Made by a program: the position numbers and the translations under genes. Below are positions 17,640 to 26,925 of a DNA stretch of 64,000 nucleotides, piece by piece (position 1 is the stretch's first letter; each line of letters starts with the position of its first letter). Origin of the DNA: Microbacterium flavescens. GTDB taxonomy: Bacteria; Actinomycetota; Actinomycetes; Actinomycetales; Microbacteriaceae. The stretch is taken from contig NZ_JAFIWA010000003.1 of NCBI RefSeq assembly GCF_018588945.1, positions 248,001 through 312,000 on the forward strand. The letters run 5' to 3'. The notes below the pieces were generated by a model. It made no database searches, was not told the DNA's origin, and saw only the letters and a program-made list of their open reading frames with translations.

Positions 17640-18682
17640 GCGGCGTCCTGCGCGTCGACCTCGACCGGCTCGCTGCGAACATCGCGCGCGTGCGGGAGGC
17701 GGTCGGCCCGGCCGAGCTCATGCTCGTCGTGAAGGACGACGCGTACGGGCACGGTCTCGACGCAGTCGTGCGGCGCGCCCGCCGGGAGGGCGTGCGCTGG
17801 ATCGGCGCGTTCGACGTCGCCACCGGCTGCCGTGTGCGAGAGCTGCTGGGCGATGAGGTCCGCATCTTCTCGTGGATCGCCGCCTCGCGCGACGAGGCGG
17901 CTGCAGCGGTGGCCGCGCGACTCGACCTCGGAGTGGGCGACGCCCAGCTGCTCGAAGACGTCGCGGCCGCGGCCCGGACGGCTCACGCGACGGCGCGCGT
18001 GCACCTGAAGGTCGATACCGGACTGCACCGCAACGGCGTGCGGCCCGAGGACTGGGCGGCCTTCACCGCACGCGCGGCCGAACTCGTGGGGGAGGGATGC
18101 CTCGACGTCGTCGGCATCTGGAGCCACATCGCCGAGGCATCCGACGACGACGACGACGCCGCGCGCGCGCTGTTCGACGCGGCTGTCACGGTCGCCCGCG
18201 ACGCGGGACTCGCACCGTCGCTGCAGCATCTGTCGGCCAGCGCCGCGTCGTTCGCTCGGCCGGAGTTCCGCTACGACCTCGTACGGGTGGGGGCGTTCTG
18301 CTACGGGATCCGGTCGGCCGGCGGCCCCGGTGAGGACGAGCTCGGCGTCCGACCGATAGCCACGCTCGAAGCCCGGGTGACCGACGTTCGACCGGACGGG
18401 GTGTCGATCGACGTGAGCGCCCTCGACGGCGTTCCGTCGACGCTCGGCGGTCGGGTCACCGTCGGCACGCCGCATGGGCCGCGCATGCTGCTCGCGGCGG
18501 GCGCCGGCTTCCGAGTGGAGGGATGGCCGGATGCCTCGCCCGGCGACCTCGTCCGCGTCTACGGTCCCGGCGACAGCGGCGAGTCTTCGGCGACCGACCT
18601 CGCGGAGGCGATCGGGACGATCGGCGAAGAGATCGCCGTGCGCGTGTCGCCCCTCGTGCCGAGGGTCTACACGGGGGAGTGA
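17636..18682 (+). CDS. Alanine racemase PLP-barrel subunit lacking the catalytic tyrosine
   Basis: 348 residues. The barrel keeps the key alanine racemase residues: Lys33 (VVKDDAYGHG, PLP Schiff base), Tyr37, Lys125 and Arg132 (HLKVDTGLHRNGV), His164 (WSHIAEAS) and Arg217 (LVRVGAFCYG). The C-terminal domain is degenerate. The SYG motif is replaced by SID near residues 257-259, so the catalytic Tyr is missing. The Tyr284 and Met312 equivalents are also gone. As a homodimer it should lack the second base of the racemisation. It overlaps the preceding gene by four bases. The simplest reading is a heterodimer that makes D-alanine for peptidoglycan. Loss of racemase activity or another PLP reaction remains possible. 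Confidence 0.88.
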   Translation: MSGVLRVDLDRLAANIARVREAVGPAELMLVVKDDAYGHGLDAVVRRARREGVRWIGAFDVATGCRVRELLGDEVRIFSWIAASRDEAAAAVAARLDLGVGDAQLLEDVAAAARTAHATARVHLKVDTGLHRNGVRPEDWAAFTARAAELVGEGCLDVVGIWSHIAEASDDDDDAARALFDAAVTVARDAGLAPSLQHLSASAASFARPEFRYDLVRVGAFCYGIRSAGGPGEDELGVRPIATLEARVTDVRPDGVSIDVSALDGVPSTLGGRVTVGTPHGPRMLLAAGAGFRVEGWPDASPGDLVRVYGPGDSGESSATDLAEAIGTIGEEIAVRVSPLVPRVYTGE

Positions 18683-18692
18683 GGCCCGAGCG

Positions 18693-18914
18693 TCAGTTGC
18701 TCTCGGCCAGGCGCGCCGTCTCGTCGTGCCACGAGGTGGCGACGGAGCGGAGCTTCTCCTCGTACTTGCGGCCGTGGTGGGCGCAGAACAGCAGCTCGCT
18801 GCCGTTCACCTCGGCGGCGATGTAGGCCTGCGCGCCGCAGGAGTCGCAGCGATCGGCCGCCGTGAGGCGGTACTCGAGGACGGCGCCCATCTCGGTGGGG
18901 GTGGAAGTAGTCAT
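18693..18914 (-). CDS. DUF7455 small zinc-ribbon-like protein
   Basis: The start is the ATG at 18914 behind a strong GAGGAGG site, giving 73 residues. The core has CDSCGAQAY, then LLFCAHHGRKYEEKL, giving three cysteines and two histidines that probably bind one zinc. This is the small actinobacterial protein found next to the principal sigma factor and parE in many genomes. Function is unknown; a role in transcription or as a structural zinc protein is only a guess. It is divergent from parE with 169 bases between starts. Confidence 0.85.
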   Translation of the reverse strand: MTTSTPTEMGAVLEYRLTAADRCDSCGAQAYIAAEVNGSELLFCAHHGRKYEEKLRSVATSWHDETARLAESN

Positions 18915-19069
18915 CTCATTGCCTCCTCGTAGTGATAGAACTCCGGTGCGGGTCATGAAATACAACCACGCCTTTGTTCGGATGATGCCGCGAAGGGGTC
19001 ACATTTCGCTGAGCGCGTACGGGCAGCCGGCCGGGAGCGTGTCGAGCGACCGGCGTCAGCGGCCGCGGA

Positions 19070-19075
19070 TACCCT
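19070..19075 (+). promoter_or_regulatory. -10 box of parE
   Basis: TACCCT lies eight bases before the GTG at 19084. A GGAG in the gap could serve as ribosome site, so the transcript may be leaderless or nearly so. Confidence 0.4.
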
Positions 19076-19083
19076 TGGAGATT

Positions 19084-21156
19084 GTGACCGCTGAGTATTC
19101 CGCCCATCATCTGCAGGTGCTCGAAGGACTCGAAGCGGTCCGCAAGCGCCCGGGCATGTACATCGGCTCGACCGACTCGCGCGGCCTCATGCACTGCCTC
19201 TGGGAAATCATCGACAACTCGGTCGACGAGGCGCTGGGCGGCCACGGCTCGCGCATCGAGATCATCCTCCACGCCGACGGAAGTGTCGAAGTGCGCGACC
19301 GTGCGCGCGGCATCCCGGTCGACATCGAGCCGCGCACGGGCCTCTCCGGCGTCGAGGTCGTCTTCACCAAGCTTCACGCCGGCGGCAAGTTCGGCGGCGG
19401 GTCGTACGCCGCATCCGGTGGTCTGCACGGTGTCGGAGCCTCCGTCGTCAACGCGCTGTCCGAGCGGCTCGACGTCGAGGTCGACCGCGGCGGCAAGACC
19501 TGGGCGATGTCGTTCCATCGCGGCGAGCCGGGAGTCTTCGCCAACGGCTCGCCGTCGTCGGCCTTCACGCCCTTCGAGAAGAGCTCCGAGCTGCGCGTCG
19601 TCGGCCGGGCTCCGAAGGGCGTCACGGGCACCCGCATCCGCTACTGGGCCGACCAGCAGATCTTCACCAAGGACGCCGCGTTCAACCTGACCGAGCTCGA
19701 GCAGCGGGCGCGCCAGACGGCGTTCCTGGTGCCCGGGCTCGAGATCGTCATCCGCGACGAGCGCGCCGACGAGGCGATCGAGACCAGCTATCGCTTCGAC
19801 GGCGGCATCTCCGAGTTCGCGGACTTCCTCGCACCCGACGCCCCGATCACCGACACGTGGCGGCTGACCGGCACCGGCACGTTCACCGAGACCGTGCCCG
19901 TGCTGCAGCAGACGGGCGCGATGGTGCCCACCGAGGTGCAGCGCGAGTGCGAGGTCGACATCGCGGTGCGCTGGGGCACCGGCTACGAGACGACCTCGCG
20001 GTCCTTCGTCAACATCATCGCCACCCCGAAGGGCGGAACCCACCAGCAGGGGTTCGAGCAGGGCCTGATGAAGGTGCTGCGCACCCAGGTCGAGCAGAAC
20101 GCCCGTCGCCTGAAGTTCGGCGCCAACGACAAGCTCGAGAAGGACGACATCCTCGCCGGGCTGTCTGCAGTCCTCACGGTGCGCATCCCCGAGCCGCAGT
20201 TCGAGGGCCAGACGAAGGAGATCCTCGGCACGCCGGCGGTGCGTCAGATCGTGGCGAACGTCGTCTCGCGCGAGCTCACCGCGCGCTTCGCGTCGTCCAA
20301 GCGCGACGACAAGGCGCAGACCTCCCTGCTGCTCGATAAGGTCGTGGCCGAGATGAAGGCCCGCGTGTCGGCGCGCGCACACAAAGAGACCCAGCGGCGA
20401 AAGAACGCGCTCGAGTCCTCCTCGCTGCCGGCGAAGCTCGCCGACTGCCGCACGAACGACGTGGCGGCGTCGGAGCTGTTCATCGTCGAGGGCGACTCGG
20501 CCCTCGGCACGGCCAAGCTCGCGCGCAACAGCGAGTACCAGGCGCTGCTCCCGATCCGGGGCAAGATCCTCAACGTGCAGAAGGCGTCGATCAGCGACAT
20601 GCTGTCCAACGCCGAGTGCGCGGCGATCATCCAGGTGATCGGCGCGGGCTCGGGCCGCTCGTTCGACCTCGATACCGCTCGCTACGGCAAGATCATCCTG
20701 ATGAGCGACGCCGATGTCGACGGCGCGCATATCCGCACCCTGCTGCTCACGCTGTTCTTCCGCTACATGCGTCCACTGATCGACGACGGACGCGTCTACG
20801 CCGCGGTCCCTCCGCTGCACCGCGTCGTCGTGATGAACCCCGGCACGAAGCCGAACGACACGATCTACACGTACTCCGAGCAGGAGCTGCACGCCCTGCT
20901 GACCAAGCTGACCAAGGCGGGCAAGCGCTGGCAGGAGCCCGTGCAGCGCTACAAGGGTCTCGGCGAGATGGATGCCGACCAGCTCGCGACGACCACCATG
21001 GATCGAGCCGGCCGAACCCTGCGGCGCGTGCGCATGGAGGATGCCGAGGTCGCGGCATCCGTCTTCGAACTCCTCATGGGCAACGATGTGGCACCCCGCA
21101 AGGAGTTCATCATCGACTCGAGCGACCGCCTCGCACGGGAGCGCATCGACGCTTGA
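19084..21156 (+). CDS. parE: Topoisomerase IV subunit B (ParE type)
   Basis: ATPase and cleavage-supporting subunit of a type IIA topoisomerase that unlinks daughter chromosomes. The start is the GTG at 19084 (TAEYSAHHLQVLEGLEAV), giving 690 residues; the upstream 74 codons are not family-like. GHKL motifs: EIIDNSVDEALGGHG and GLHGVGASVVNALS. The TOPRIM domain has FIVEGDSALGTAKLARNSEY and LMSDADVDGAHIRTLL. I call it ParE rather than GyrB because its partner at 21268 is adjacent and because actinobacterial parE sits near rpoD while gyrB sits near the origin. The enzyme type cannot be proved from sequence. It is convergent with parC. Confidence 0.88.
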   Translation: MTAEYSAHHLQVLEGLEAVRKRPGMYIGSTDSRGLMHCLWEIIDNSVDEALGGHGSRIEIILHADGSVEVRDRARGIPVDIEPRTGLSGVEVVFTKLHAGGKFGGGSYAASGGLHGVGASVVNALSERLDVEVDRGGKTWAMSFHRGEPGVFANGSPSSAFTPFEKSSELRVVGRAPKGVTGTRIRYWADQQIFTKDAAFNLTELEQRARQTAFLVPGLEIVIRDERADEAIETSYRFDGGISEFADFLAPDAPITDTWRLTGTGTFTETVPVLQQTGAMVPTEVQRECEVDIAVRWGTGYETTSRSFVNIIATPKGGTHQQGFEQGLMKVLRTQVEQNARRLKFGANDKLEKDDILAGLSAVLTVRIPEPQFEGQTKEILGTPAVRQIVANVVSRELTARFASSKRDDKAQTSLLLDKVVAEMKARVSARAHKETQRRKNALESSSLPAKLADCRTNDVAASELFIVEGDSALGTAKLARNSEYQALLPIRGKILNVQKASISDMLSNAECAAIIQVIGAGSGRSFDLDTARYGKIILMSDADVDGAHIRTLLLTLFFRYMRPLIDDGRVYAAVPPLHRVVVMNPGTKPNDTIYTYSEQELHALLTKLTKAGKRWQEPVQRYKGLGEMDADQLATTTMDRAGRTLRRVRMEDAEVAASVFELLMGNDVAPRKEFIIDSSDRLARERIDA

Positions 21157-21245
21157 CGCGACTCGGATCAATGCGAGCGCAGCGAGCGTTGATGCGAGTC
21201 GGGTCAAGGTCGAGCGAGCGGAGCGAGCCGAAACCGCTGACGCCG
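21157..21245. repeat. Palindromic intergenic repeat between parE and parC
   Basis: GACTCGGATCAATGC near 21169 and GTTGATGCGAGTC near 21189 form an imperfect inverted repeat around GAGCGCAGCGAGCG. A second GAGCGAGCGGAGCGAGCC follows near 21214. The structure could terminate both genes and resembles REP-type elements. Confidence 0.45.
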
Positions 21246-21267
21246 CCGACCGCGGAGGTCGGCGAGA

Positions 21268-23727
21268 TCAGCGGATGCCGGTGCCGACGGCGCCGATGAC
21301 GGCGTCGAGCGGCGTGCCCGAGGCATCCCGCTTCGCGCCCGTCTCCGGCAGTGTGCGGGTCGCGCCGTCCGGCCCCACCGCGCGCGGCTCGGAGCCGACC
21401 CACGCGAGCGTGAGCGCGTCCTCGCCCTTGAGCAGGCGCTGAGCGCGCACTCCACCGGTCGCGCGCCCCTTCGCGGGGAACTCGCTGAAGACCGAGACCT
21501 TGGCGCTGCCCGCGTCCGTGCCGGCCAGCGCCGCTCTCGACCCGGCGACGGTGACCACGACGGCATCGAACGCCGAGGCACCCACGACGCTGAACGCGAT
21601 GACCTCGGCGCCGTCGCTCAGCCGGATGCCCGCCATGCCGCCGGCCGCGCGCCCTTGCGGACGCACCGACGAGGCGTCGAACCGCAGCAGCTGCGCGTCG
21701 TCGGCGACGAAGACGAGCTCGGCGCCGTCGGTCGCCGGTGCGGCGCCGACGACCCGGTCGCCGTCGCGCAGCGCGACGATCTCGATGTCGTGCTTGTTCC
21801 CGAGCTCGGTCGCCGCGACGCGCTTCACGATGCCGTGGCGGGTGCCGAGGGCGATGGGCGGCCCGTCGTCGAGCGGAACGATCGCGACGACGTGCTCGCC
21901 GGTCGAGAGTCCGAGGTACTGGTCGGCGCGCGTCCCCGCGGCCAGCTGCACTGAGTTGCCGGGCACCGAGGGCAGGTCGACCGGCGAGAACCGGACGAGC
22001 CGGCCCGCGCTGGTGACGGCGCCGACGTCGCCACGGGTGGTCGCGTCCACCCACGAGCGGATGGCGTCGTGCTTGGCGCGGCGTGACGGGGGGACGATCC
22101 CGCCGTTGGGCGCGTCGCTCGCGACCTCGGCGCGCACCATGCGGCCCGTCGCGGAGAGGAACACGCGGCAGGGTGCGTCGGCGATCTGCAGGTCGGCCGC
22201 GGCTGCTGCCGCTCGCGAGCGGGGCGTCACGGGGCCGCCGTTGAGGAGGAGGGTACGGCGCGGCGTGCCGTAGGTCTCGGCTGCGGCATCCAGTTCCCGC
22301 GCCACCTGCGCGCGCAGCAGGATCTCGCTCGCGAGGAGCTCCTCGAGCTCGGCGATTTCCGTCTTGAGCTTGTCTCGCTCGGCTTCGAGCTCGATGCGGG
22401 AGAAGCGGGTCAGCCGGCGCAGCCGCAGCTCGAGGATGTACTCGGCCTGCGGCTCGGAGAGGTCGAACACGTCCATCAGGCGCGTGCGCGCCTGCTCGCC
22501 GTCGTCGGAGGTGCGGATGACCTGGATGACCTCGTCGATGTCCAGGATCGCGATCAGCAGGCCCTCGACGAGGTGCAGGCGCTCCTTGCGCCGCGCCAGG
22601 CGGTAGCGGCTGCGCCGGGTGACCACGCTCATGCGGTGGTCGAGGTAGACGCGCAGGAGGTCGCGCAGCCCGAGGGTCTGCGGCTGACCGTCGACCAGCG
22701 CGACGTTGTTGATGCTGAAGGAGTCCTCGAGAGGCGTCAGCCGGTAGAGGTGCTCGAGCACGGCCTGCGGGTCGAACCCCGTCTTGATGCCGATCACGAG
22801 GCGCAGCCCGTTGTGACGGTCGGTCAGATCGGTCACGTCCGCGATGCCCTGGAGCTTCTTGGCGGTGACGGCGTCCTTGATCTTCTCGATGATGCGCTCG
22901 GGACCCACGAGATACGGCAGCTCGGTCACGACGATGCCGGTGCGGCGCGGGCCGAGCGACTCGATCGACACCTTCGCGCGCGTGCGGAAGCTCCCACGAC
23001 CCTTTGCGTAGGCGTCCTTGATGCCGTCGAGGCCCACGATGATGCCGCCGGAGGGCAGGTCGGGTCCGGGGACGAACTCCATGAGCTCTTCGACCGTCGC
23101 CTCGGGGTTGTCGAGGAGGTGGACGGCCGCCCCGACGACCTCGATCAGGTTGTGCGGCGCCATGTTCGTGGCCATGCCGACCGCGATGCCGGTCGCGCCG
23201 TTGACCAGGAGGTTCGGGTACGCGGCCGGGAGCACCTCGGGCTGCTGGAACTGGCCGTCGTAGTTCGGGATGAAGTCGACGACGTCCTCGTCGAGGTTCT
23301 CGGTGAGCGCCAGGGCGGGCGCAGCGAGGCGCGCCTCGGTGTAGCGCGGGGCTGCGGGACCGTCGTCGAGCGAGCCGAAGTTTCCATGGCCGTCGACGAG
23401 GGGCACGCGCAGTGAGAACGGCTGCGCGAGCCGCACGAGGGCGTCGTAGATCGGCGCGTCGCCGTGCGGGTGCAGCTTTCCCATGACCTCGCCTACGACG
23501 CGGGCGCTCTTGACGTGGCCGCGGTCGGGGCGCAGCCCCATGTCGGCCATTTGGTACAAGATGCGCCGCTGCACGGGCTTGAGCCCGTCGCGCGCGTCGG
23601 GGAGGGCGCGGGAGTAGATGACCGAGTACGCGTACTCGAGGAAGGAGCCCTGCATCTCGGTCGAGACGTCGACGTCCTCGATGCGGCCGTGGTCGATGGG
23701 AGCGGAGTCGGTGGGAGATGCAGGCAT
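21268..23727 (-). CDS. parC: Topoisomerase IV subunit A (ParC type)
   Basis: DNA-cleaving subunit partnered with ParE. 819 residues: the N-terminal breakage-reunion domain has [38 protein letters not shown] and the catalytic Tyr129 in RYTEAR. A coiled coil spans about 440-500, and a C-terminal beta-propeller follows from about 510, where repeated segments such as [10 protein letters not shown] and GRLVRFSP can be seen. The residue equivalent to GyrA Ser83 is Ala91, while the Asp four residues later is kept. The family is certain (GyrA/ParC); the ParC label rests on the pairing with parE. Confidence 0.88.
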   Translation of the reverse strand: MPASPTDSAPIDHGRIEDVDVSTEMQGSFLEYAYSVIYSRALPDARDGLKPVQRRILYQMADMGLRPDRGHVKSARVVGEVMGKLHPHGDAPIYDALVRLAQPFSLRVPLVDGHGNFGSLDDGPAAPRYTEARLAAPALALTENLDEDVVDFIPNYDGQFQQPEVLPAAYPNLLVNGATGIAVGMATNMAPHNLIEVVGAAVHLLDNPEATVEELMEFVPGPDLPSGGIIVGLDGIKDAYAKGRGSFRTRAKVSIESLGPRRTGIVVTELPYLVGPERIIEKIKDAVTAKKLQGIADVTDLTDRHNGLRLVIGIKTGFDPQAVLEHLYRLTPLEDSFSINNVALVDGQPQTLGLRDLLRVYLDHRMSVVTRRSRYRLARRKERLHLVEGLLIAILDIDEVIQVIRTSDDGEQARTRLMDVFDLSEPQAEYILELRLRRLTRFSRIELEAERDKLKTEIAELEELLASEILLRAQVARELDAAAETYGTPRRTLLLNGGPVTPRSRAAAAAADLQIADAPCRVFLSATGRMVRAEVASDAPNGGIVPPSRRAKHDAIRSWVDATTRGDVGAVTSAGRLVRFSPVDLPSVPGNSVQLAAGTRADQYLGLSTGEHVVAIVPLDDGPPIALGTRHGIVKRVAATELGNKHDIEIVALRDGDRVVGAAPATDGAELVFVADDAQLLRFDASSVRPQGRAAGGMAGIRLSDGAEVIAFSVVGASAFDAVVVTVAGSRAALAGTDAGSAKVSVFSEFPAKGRATGGVRAQRLLKGEDALTLAWVGSEPRAVGPDGATRTLPETGAKRDASGTPLDAVIGAVGTGIR

Positions 23728-23793
23728 GACGATGTGGCCTCGGGTGACGGCGGAGCGGCGGGGGTCGTCCGCCGGTGTGCGAGACTGACCCCG

Positions 23794-24909
23794 ATGTCGA
23801 TCAGCCTACCCGCGGACCCGCCGCGAGCCCGGAGCCTCACCGGTGTCGTAACGCAGATGTCCGCGGCGCTGGACGGGCGTTCCGACTGGTTCGCGCCCGC
23901 CGAGAGTGCGGTCGTCTTCGTCCTGGACGGCCTGGGCGCCCACAACCTCGCGGCTCGCGCCGGTCATGCCCGCTTCCTCTCCCAGGCGGGGACGAAGCGC
24001 GACGTCGCGCGCACGGTCTTCCCGTCCACGACGGCGTCCGCGCTCACCAGCCTGCTGACCGGGACGCTCCCGGGCGAGCACGGCATCGTCGGCTACCGCG
24101 CGCGCATCCCCGGCACCGACGACGTCCTGAACCAGCTGCGCGGGTGGGACACCGACGGACTCCCGCTCGAATGGCAGCGTGCGATGCCGCTGACCGCGTC
24201 GCTGGCCCGGCCGTTCTTCGTCGTGACCAAGAGCGAGTACCGCGGCACCGGGTTCACGGCCGCGACGCAGGCCGGCTCCGAGTTCGTCGGCGTCGACGAC
24301 CTCACCGAGCGGGTGCTGACGGCCGCACAGCTGGCGGCGCAGCATCCCGGATCCCTTGTCTACGTGTATGCCCCCGAGCTCGACGGGGTGGGCCACCGAC
24401 GCGGGTGGGAGTCCGACGAGTGGACGGTGATGCTCGAGAAAGTGGATGCTGCGGCCCGCGCCTTCGCGAGCGCGCTGGCCCCGCGCACCGGTGCCGTGGT
24501 GACGGCCGACCACGGCATGGTCGACATTCCGCGACACCGCCAGATCCTCCTCCGGGAGGGCGACGCACTGCTCGACGGGGTGCGGCTCATCGGCGGCGAA
24601 CCGCGGATGCTGCATCTGTACGCCGAGCCCGGTCGTGCCGACGACGTGCTCAATGCCTGGAGGGCGGCCGAGGCGGCGCGTTCGTGGGTGCTCTCACGCG
24701 ACGAGCTGATCGCGTCGGGTGTGATGGGGCCGGTGAGTCCCGAGGTGCTCGAGCGGATCGGCGACGTCGTGATCGCCGCCCGCTCAGGCGTCGTGTACTA
24801 CGACGATCGGCTCGCCGACAAGGCGCCGCAGCGGATGATCGGGCAGCACGGCTCGTTTACCCCGGAGGAGCGCGTCGTGCCGCTGCTGCGGCTGGGCGCT
24901 TTCGCGTAG
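23794..24909 (+). CDS. Alkaline-phosphatase-superfamily phosphodiesterase/nucleotide pyrophosphatase
   Basis: The start is the ATG at 23794; the longer open frame before it overlaps parC. 371 residues. It has the type I phosphodiesterase metal-site pattern: [12 protein letters not shown] with the first Asp, [17 protein letters not shown] with the Thr/Ser nucleophile region, [13 protein letters not shown] (Asp and His), and [14 protein letters not shown] (Asp-His). A final His lies in GQHGSF. No signal peptide is visible, so it is probably cytoplasmic. Substrate is unknown. It is divergent from parC and ends two bases from the sepH stop. A GAGACT box lies seven bases before the start. Confidence 0.85.
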   Translation: MSISLPADPPRARSLTGVVTQMSAALDGRSDWFAPAESAVVFVLDGLGAHNLAARAGHARFLSQAGTKRDVARTVFPSTTASALTSLLTGTLPGEHGIVGYRARIPGTDDVLNQLRGWDTDGLPLEWQRAMPLTASLARPFFVVTKSEYRGTGFTAATQAGSEFVGVDDLTERVLTAAQLAAQHPGSLVYVYAPELDGVGHRRGWESDEWTVMLEKVDAAARAFASALAPRTGAVVTADHGMVDIPRHRQILLREGDALLDGVRLIGGEPRMLHLYAEPGRADDVLNAWRAAEAARSWVLSRDELIASGVMGPVSPEVLERIGDVVIAARSGVVYYDDRLADKAPQRMIGQHGSFTPEERVVPLLRLGAFA

Positions 24910-24911
24910 CT

Positions 24912-25946
24912 TCAGTCGTCGCTGCGTGCGCCGAAGACGATCTCGTCCCACGACGGCATGGAGGTGCGCCCCTTGCGTCGACCCGCCTCCGCCACCGCGG
25001 ACGGCGCGACGTCGAAGTCTGCGGCCTCGGGCTCGTCCTCGCTCGGGGACTCGTCGTACCCGGGCTCGAGGGCGTCGAAGAGGGCGACCGGTGACTGCGA
25101 TCGCGACGGGTTGATGTCCTCGGCGCCGGGGAGCGGTTCACGCTGACCGCGACGGCGCCGCAGCGCCTCGAGGAGGTCGGCCGTCTCGGCGGACGTGACC
25201 GCCGGCTCGTCGGCGCGCTTGATCGCAGCCTGCTGCACCGCGGGGGTGGAAGGCGCGGGAAGATCCGGTGATTCGAAGTCGGCGTCGGGCAGCTTGCGCG
25301 GGCCGAAGGCGCCGCTGTCGAAGCGCGTGTCGTCCTTCGGCGTCGCCGTCTCGAGGGCTCGGAGGCGGGGGATGAGGCCATCGGGAAGCGAACCCTGCCG
25401 CGAGAGCTGGATCGCGTCCGCGTTGAGCGGAGACAGTGTGCTGCGGCGGGGATCGAAGCCCCACCGGGCGTCGTGGTCGACCTCGTTCGCGGTGAACTCG
25501 AGCTTGACGATCCAGCCCGTCGGCTCTTTCCAGCTCGTCCACCGCTCGCCCGAGGCGCCCGCCTCGTGCAGCTTGGCGCGGACGGCCGAGCCGAACGTCG
25601 GGTTGCCGTCGGCCTCGAAGTCGCCGCCCAGGAGCACAGCGACCGCGAGCGCCTGGCCCACGATGTGCTCGCGCTCGGCGAGCACGGGGCCCTCGAACCG
25701 GACCACGTCCTCGACGCGCGCGCCGAGAAGGCTGGCGACCTCGTCGGCCGACAGGCCCGCGCGGATGTGCGACTGGATCTCTCGCGGACTCGGCCGCGCG
25801 GCCTGTGTGTCGCCGTCGCGGTCGCGGCGTGCCTTACGCAGCTCGATCCGCAGCACGTCGTCGACGGCGAGGGCGAACCTCTCGCCAGACTCGGTCGCCA
25901 GGACGAGCGTGTCGTCCTCGGTTCCGATGACCTTGAGCTGTTCCAT
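24912..25946 (-). CDS. sepH: Septation protein SepH (DUF3071)
   Basis: SepH binds FtsZ and promotes early division-septum assembly in actinobacteria. The start is the ATG at 25946 with a GGAGGGG site, giving 344 residues. The N-terminal domain starts EQLKVIGTEDDTLVLATESG. A helix-turn-helix-like segment follows (SPREIQSHIRAGLSADEVAS and LLGARVEDVVRFEGPVLAER). The middle is Pro/Ala/Glu-rich and probably disordered. The end carries the conserved RKGRTSMPSWDEIVFG tail. This layout matches the Streptomyces protein. The gene sits next to the DUF4193/dut cluster, as in other actinobacteria. Confidence 0.92.
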   Translation of the reverse strand: MEQLKVIGTEDDTLVLATESGERFALAVDDVLRIELRKARRDRDGDTQAARPSPREIQSHIRAGLSADEVASLLGARVEDVVRFEGPVLAEREHIVGQALAVAVLLGGDFEADGNPTFGSAVRAKLHEAGASGERWTSWKEPTGWIVKLEFTANEVDHDARWGFDPRRSTLSPLNADAIQLSRQGSLPDGLIPRLRALETATPKDDTRFDSGAFGPRKLPDADFESPDLPAPSTPAVQQAAIKRADEPAVTSAETADLLEALRRRRGQREPLPGAEDINPSRSQSPVALFDALEPGYDESPSEDEPEAADFDVAPSAVAEAGRRKGRTSMPSWDEIVFGARSDD

Positions 25947-26156
25947 GCGAACGCCCCTCCGATCCTCGTGTCCCGCCCATGCTGACACAGCGGATGTCGG
26001 GTCCCGGGAATATCTCGCGCGTGGCGCGAGTTTCAGGGGAACGCATGGTTGACAACCCCGCGTCGCGCATTTGCGTAAACGGATTCGGTCATGCAAACTA
26101 TCGCCGCCTGAAAGGGCAGCGCACCCGCGATATTCCGGAAGTTGAGACGTTCACGA

Positions 26157-26450
26157 ATGGCCACCGATTACGACGCCCCCCGCAAGACCGAGGACGACAG
26201 CGAGTCGATCGAGGCTCTCAAGGAGCGCGTTCCCGACAAGCTCTCCGGCGCGGTCGATGTGGAGGATGCCGACAACCCGTCCGGCTTCGAGCTTCCCGGC
26301 GCCGACCTGTCGGACCTCGAGCTGGATGTCGTCGTGCTTCCGCCGCAGGAGGACGAGTTCACCTGCGTGAACTGCTTCCTCGTCAAGCACCGCTCGCAGC
26401 TCGATCACGACACCGCGGCCGGCGCTATCTGCTCGGAGTGCTCCGCTTGA
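26157..26450 (+). CDS. DUF4193 small acidic zinc-binding protein
   Basis: The start is the ATG at 26157 (MATDYDAPRKTEDDSES), giving 97 residues. The first two-thirds is very acidic. The C-terminus has two Cys pairs, TCVNCFLVKHRSQL and AICSECSA, likely one zinc ribbon. The same architecture occurs across actinobacteria (DUF4193). Function is unknown; the protein resembles RNA-polymerase-binding small proteins only in a general way. It overlaps the convergent DUF3093 gene by 26 bases, so their transcripts must overlap. Confidence 0.88.
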   Translation: MATDYDAPRKTEDDSESIEALKERVPDKLSGAVDVEDADNPSGFELPGADLSDLELDVVVLPPQEDEFTCVNCFLVKHRSQLDHDTAAGAICSECSA

Positions 26451-26913
26451 GCTGAGCGCGGCGCACGGCGGCTGCAAGCCGATCGGGCGTCCGCGACGAG
26501 ACGACCCAGACCGGTGTCGGGTCCTGAGGATCCGACACCGGCACCACCACGAGCCCGTCGATCCCTCCGCGGATGACATGCCAGGAGCGCGGGTCGAGGC
26601 CCGCGCCCCGCTGGTGACGCGCCTCCTCGTCGAGATACACCACCGGATCGCCGAGCAGATCGACCGGGATGTGCGCGCGCCCCGCGCGCAGGACCCCGTC
26701 ATGGATGCGCACGACCGGCGCACCAGCGATGAGCAGGGCGACGACGGCGACCCCGACGATCGCGCCGATCACGAGGGCGACGGTGGTGTCGATCGGGGCG
26801 AACACCAGGGCTGCCATCGGCCCGGCGACTGCGGCGCTGACCAGCACCCACAAGGACGGACCGAGCCGTTCGCGATAGTCGGCGGCCCCGACGTCGTGCG
26901 CTGTCTTCTGCAT
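26425..26913 (-). CDS. DUF3093 membrane protein
   Basis: 162 residues from the ATG at 26913; an ATG three codons earlier (26922) is an alternative. YRERLGPSLWVLVSAAV begins a pair of transmembrane helices (about residues 20-38 and 42-64). They are followed by a soluble beta-rich part with APVVRIHDGVLRAGRAHIPV, DPVVYLDEEARHQRG and a final SSRTPDRLAAAVRRA. This matches DUF3093, an actinobacterial membrane family near dut. Its start lies only 12 bases from the dut start on the other strand, so the dut promoter sits inside this gene's 5' end. Confidence 0.85.
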   Translation of the reverse strand: MQKTAHDVGAADYRERLGPSLWVLVSAAVAGPMAALVFAPIDTTVALVIGAIVGVAVVALLIAGAPVVRIHDGVLRAGRAHIPVDLLGDPVVYLDEEARHQRGAGLDPRSWHVIRGGIDGLVVVPVSDPQDPTPVWVVSSRTPDRLAAAVRRAQLKRSTPSR

Positions 26914-26919
26914 TACCCT
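26914..26919 (+). promoter_or_regulatory. Leaderless -10 box of dut
   Basis: TACCCT is followed by CATTGG and the GTG at 26926. It lies directly against the start of the divergent DUF3093 gene. Confidence 0.5.
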
Positions 26920-26925
26920 CATTGG

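Noticed and set aside
17636..18682. Frameshift that broke one normal alanine racemase gene
   Set aside because: Both proteins have their own barrel start region and their own C-terminal domain, so this is a diverged duplicate pair, not a single gene cut in two.
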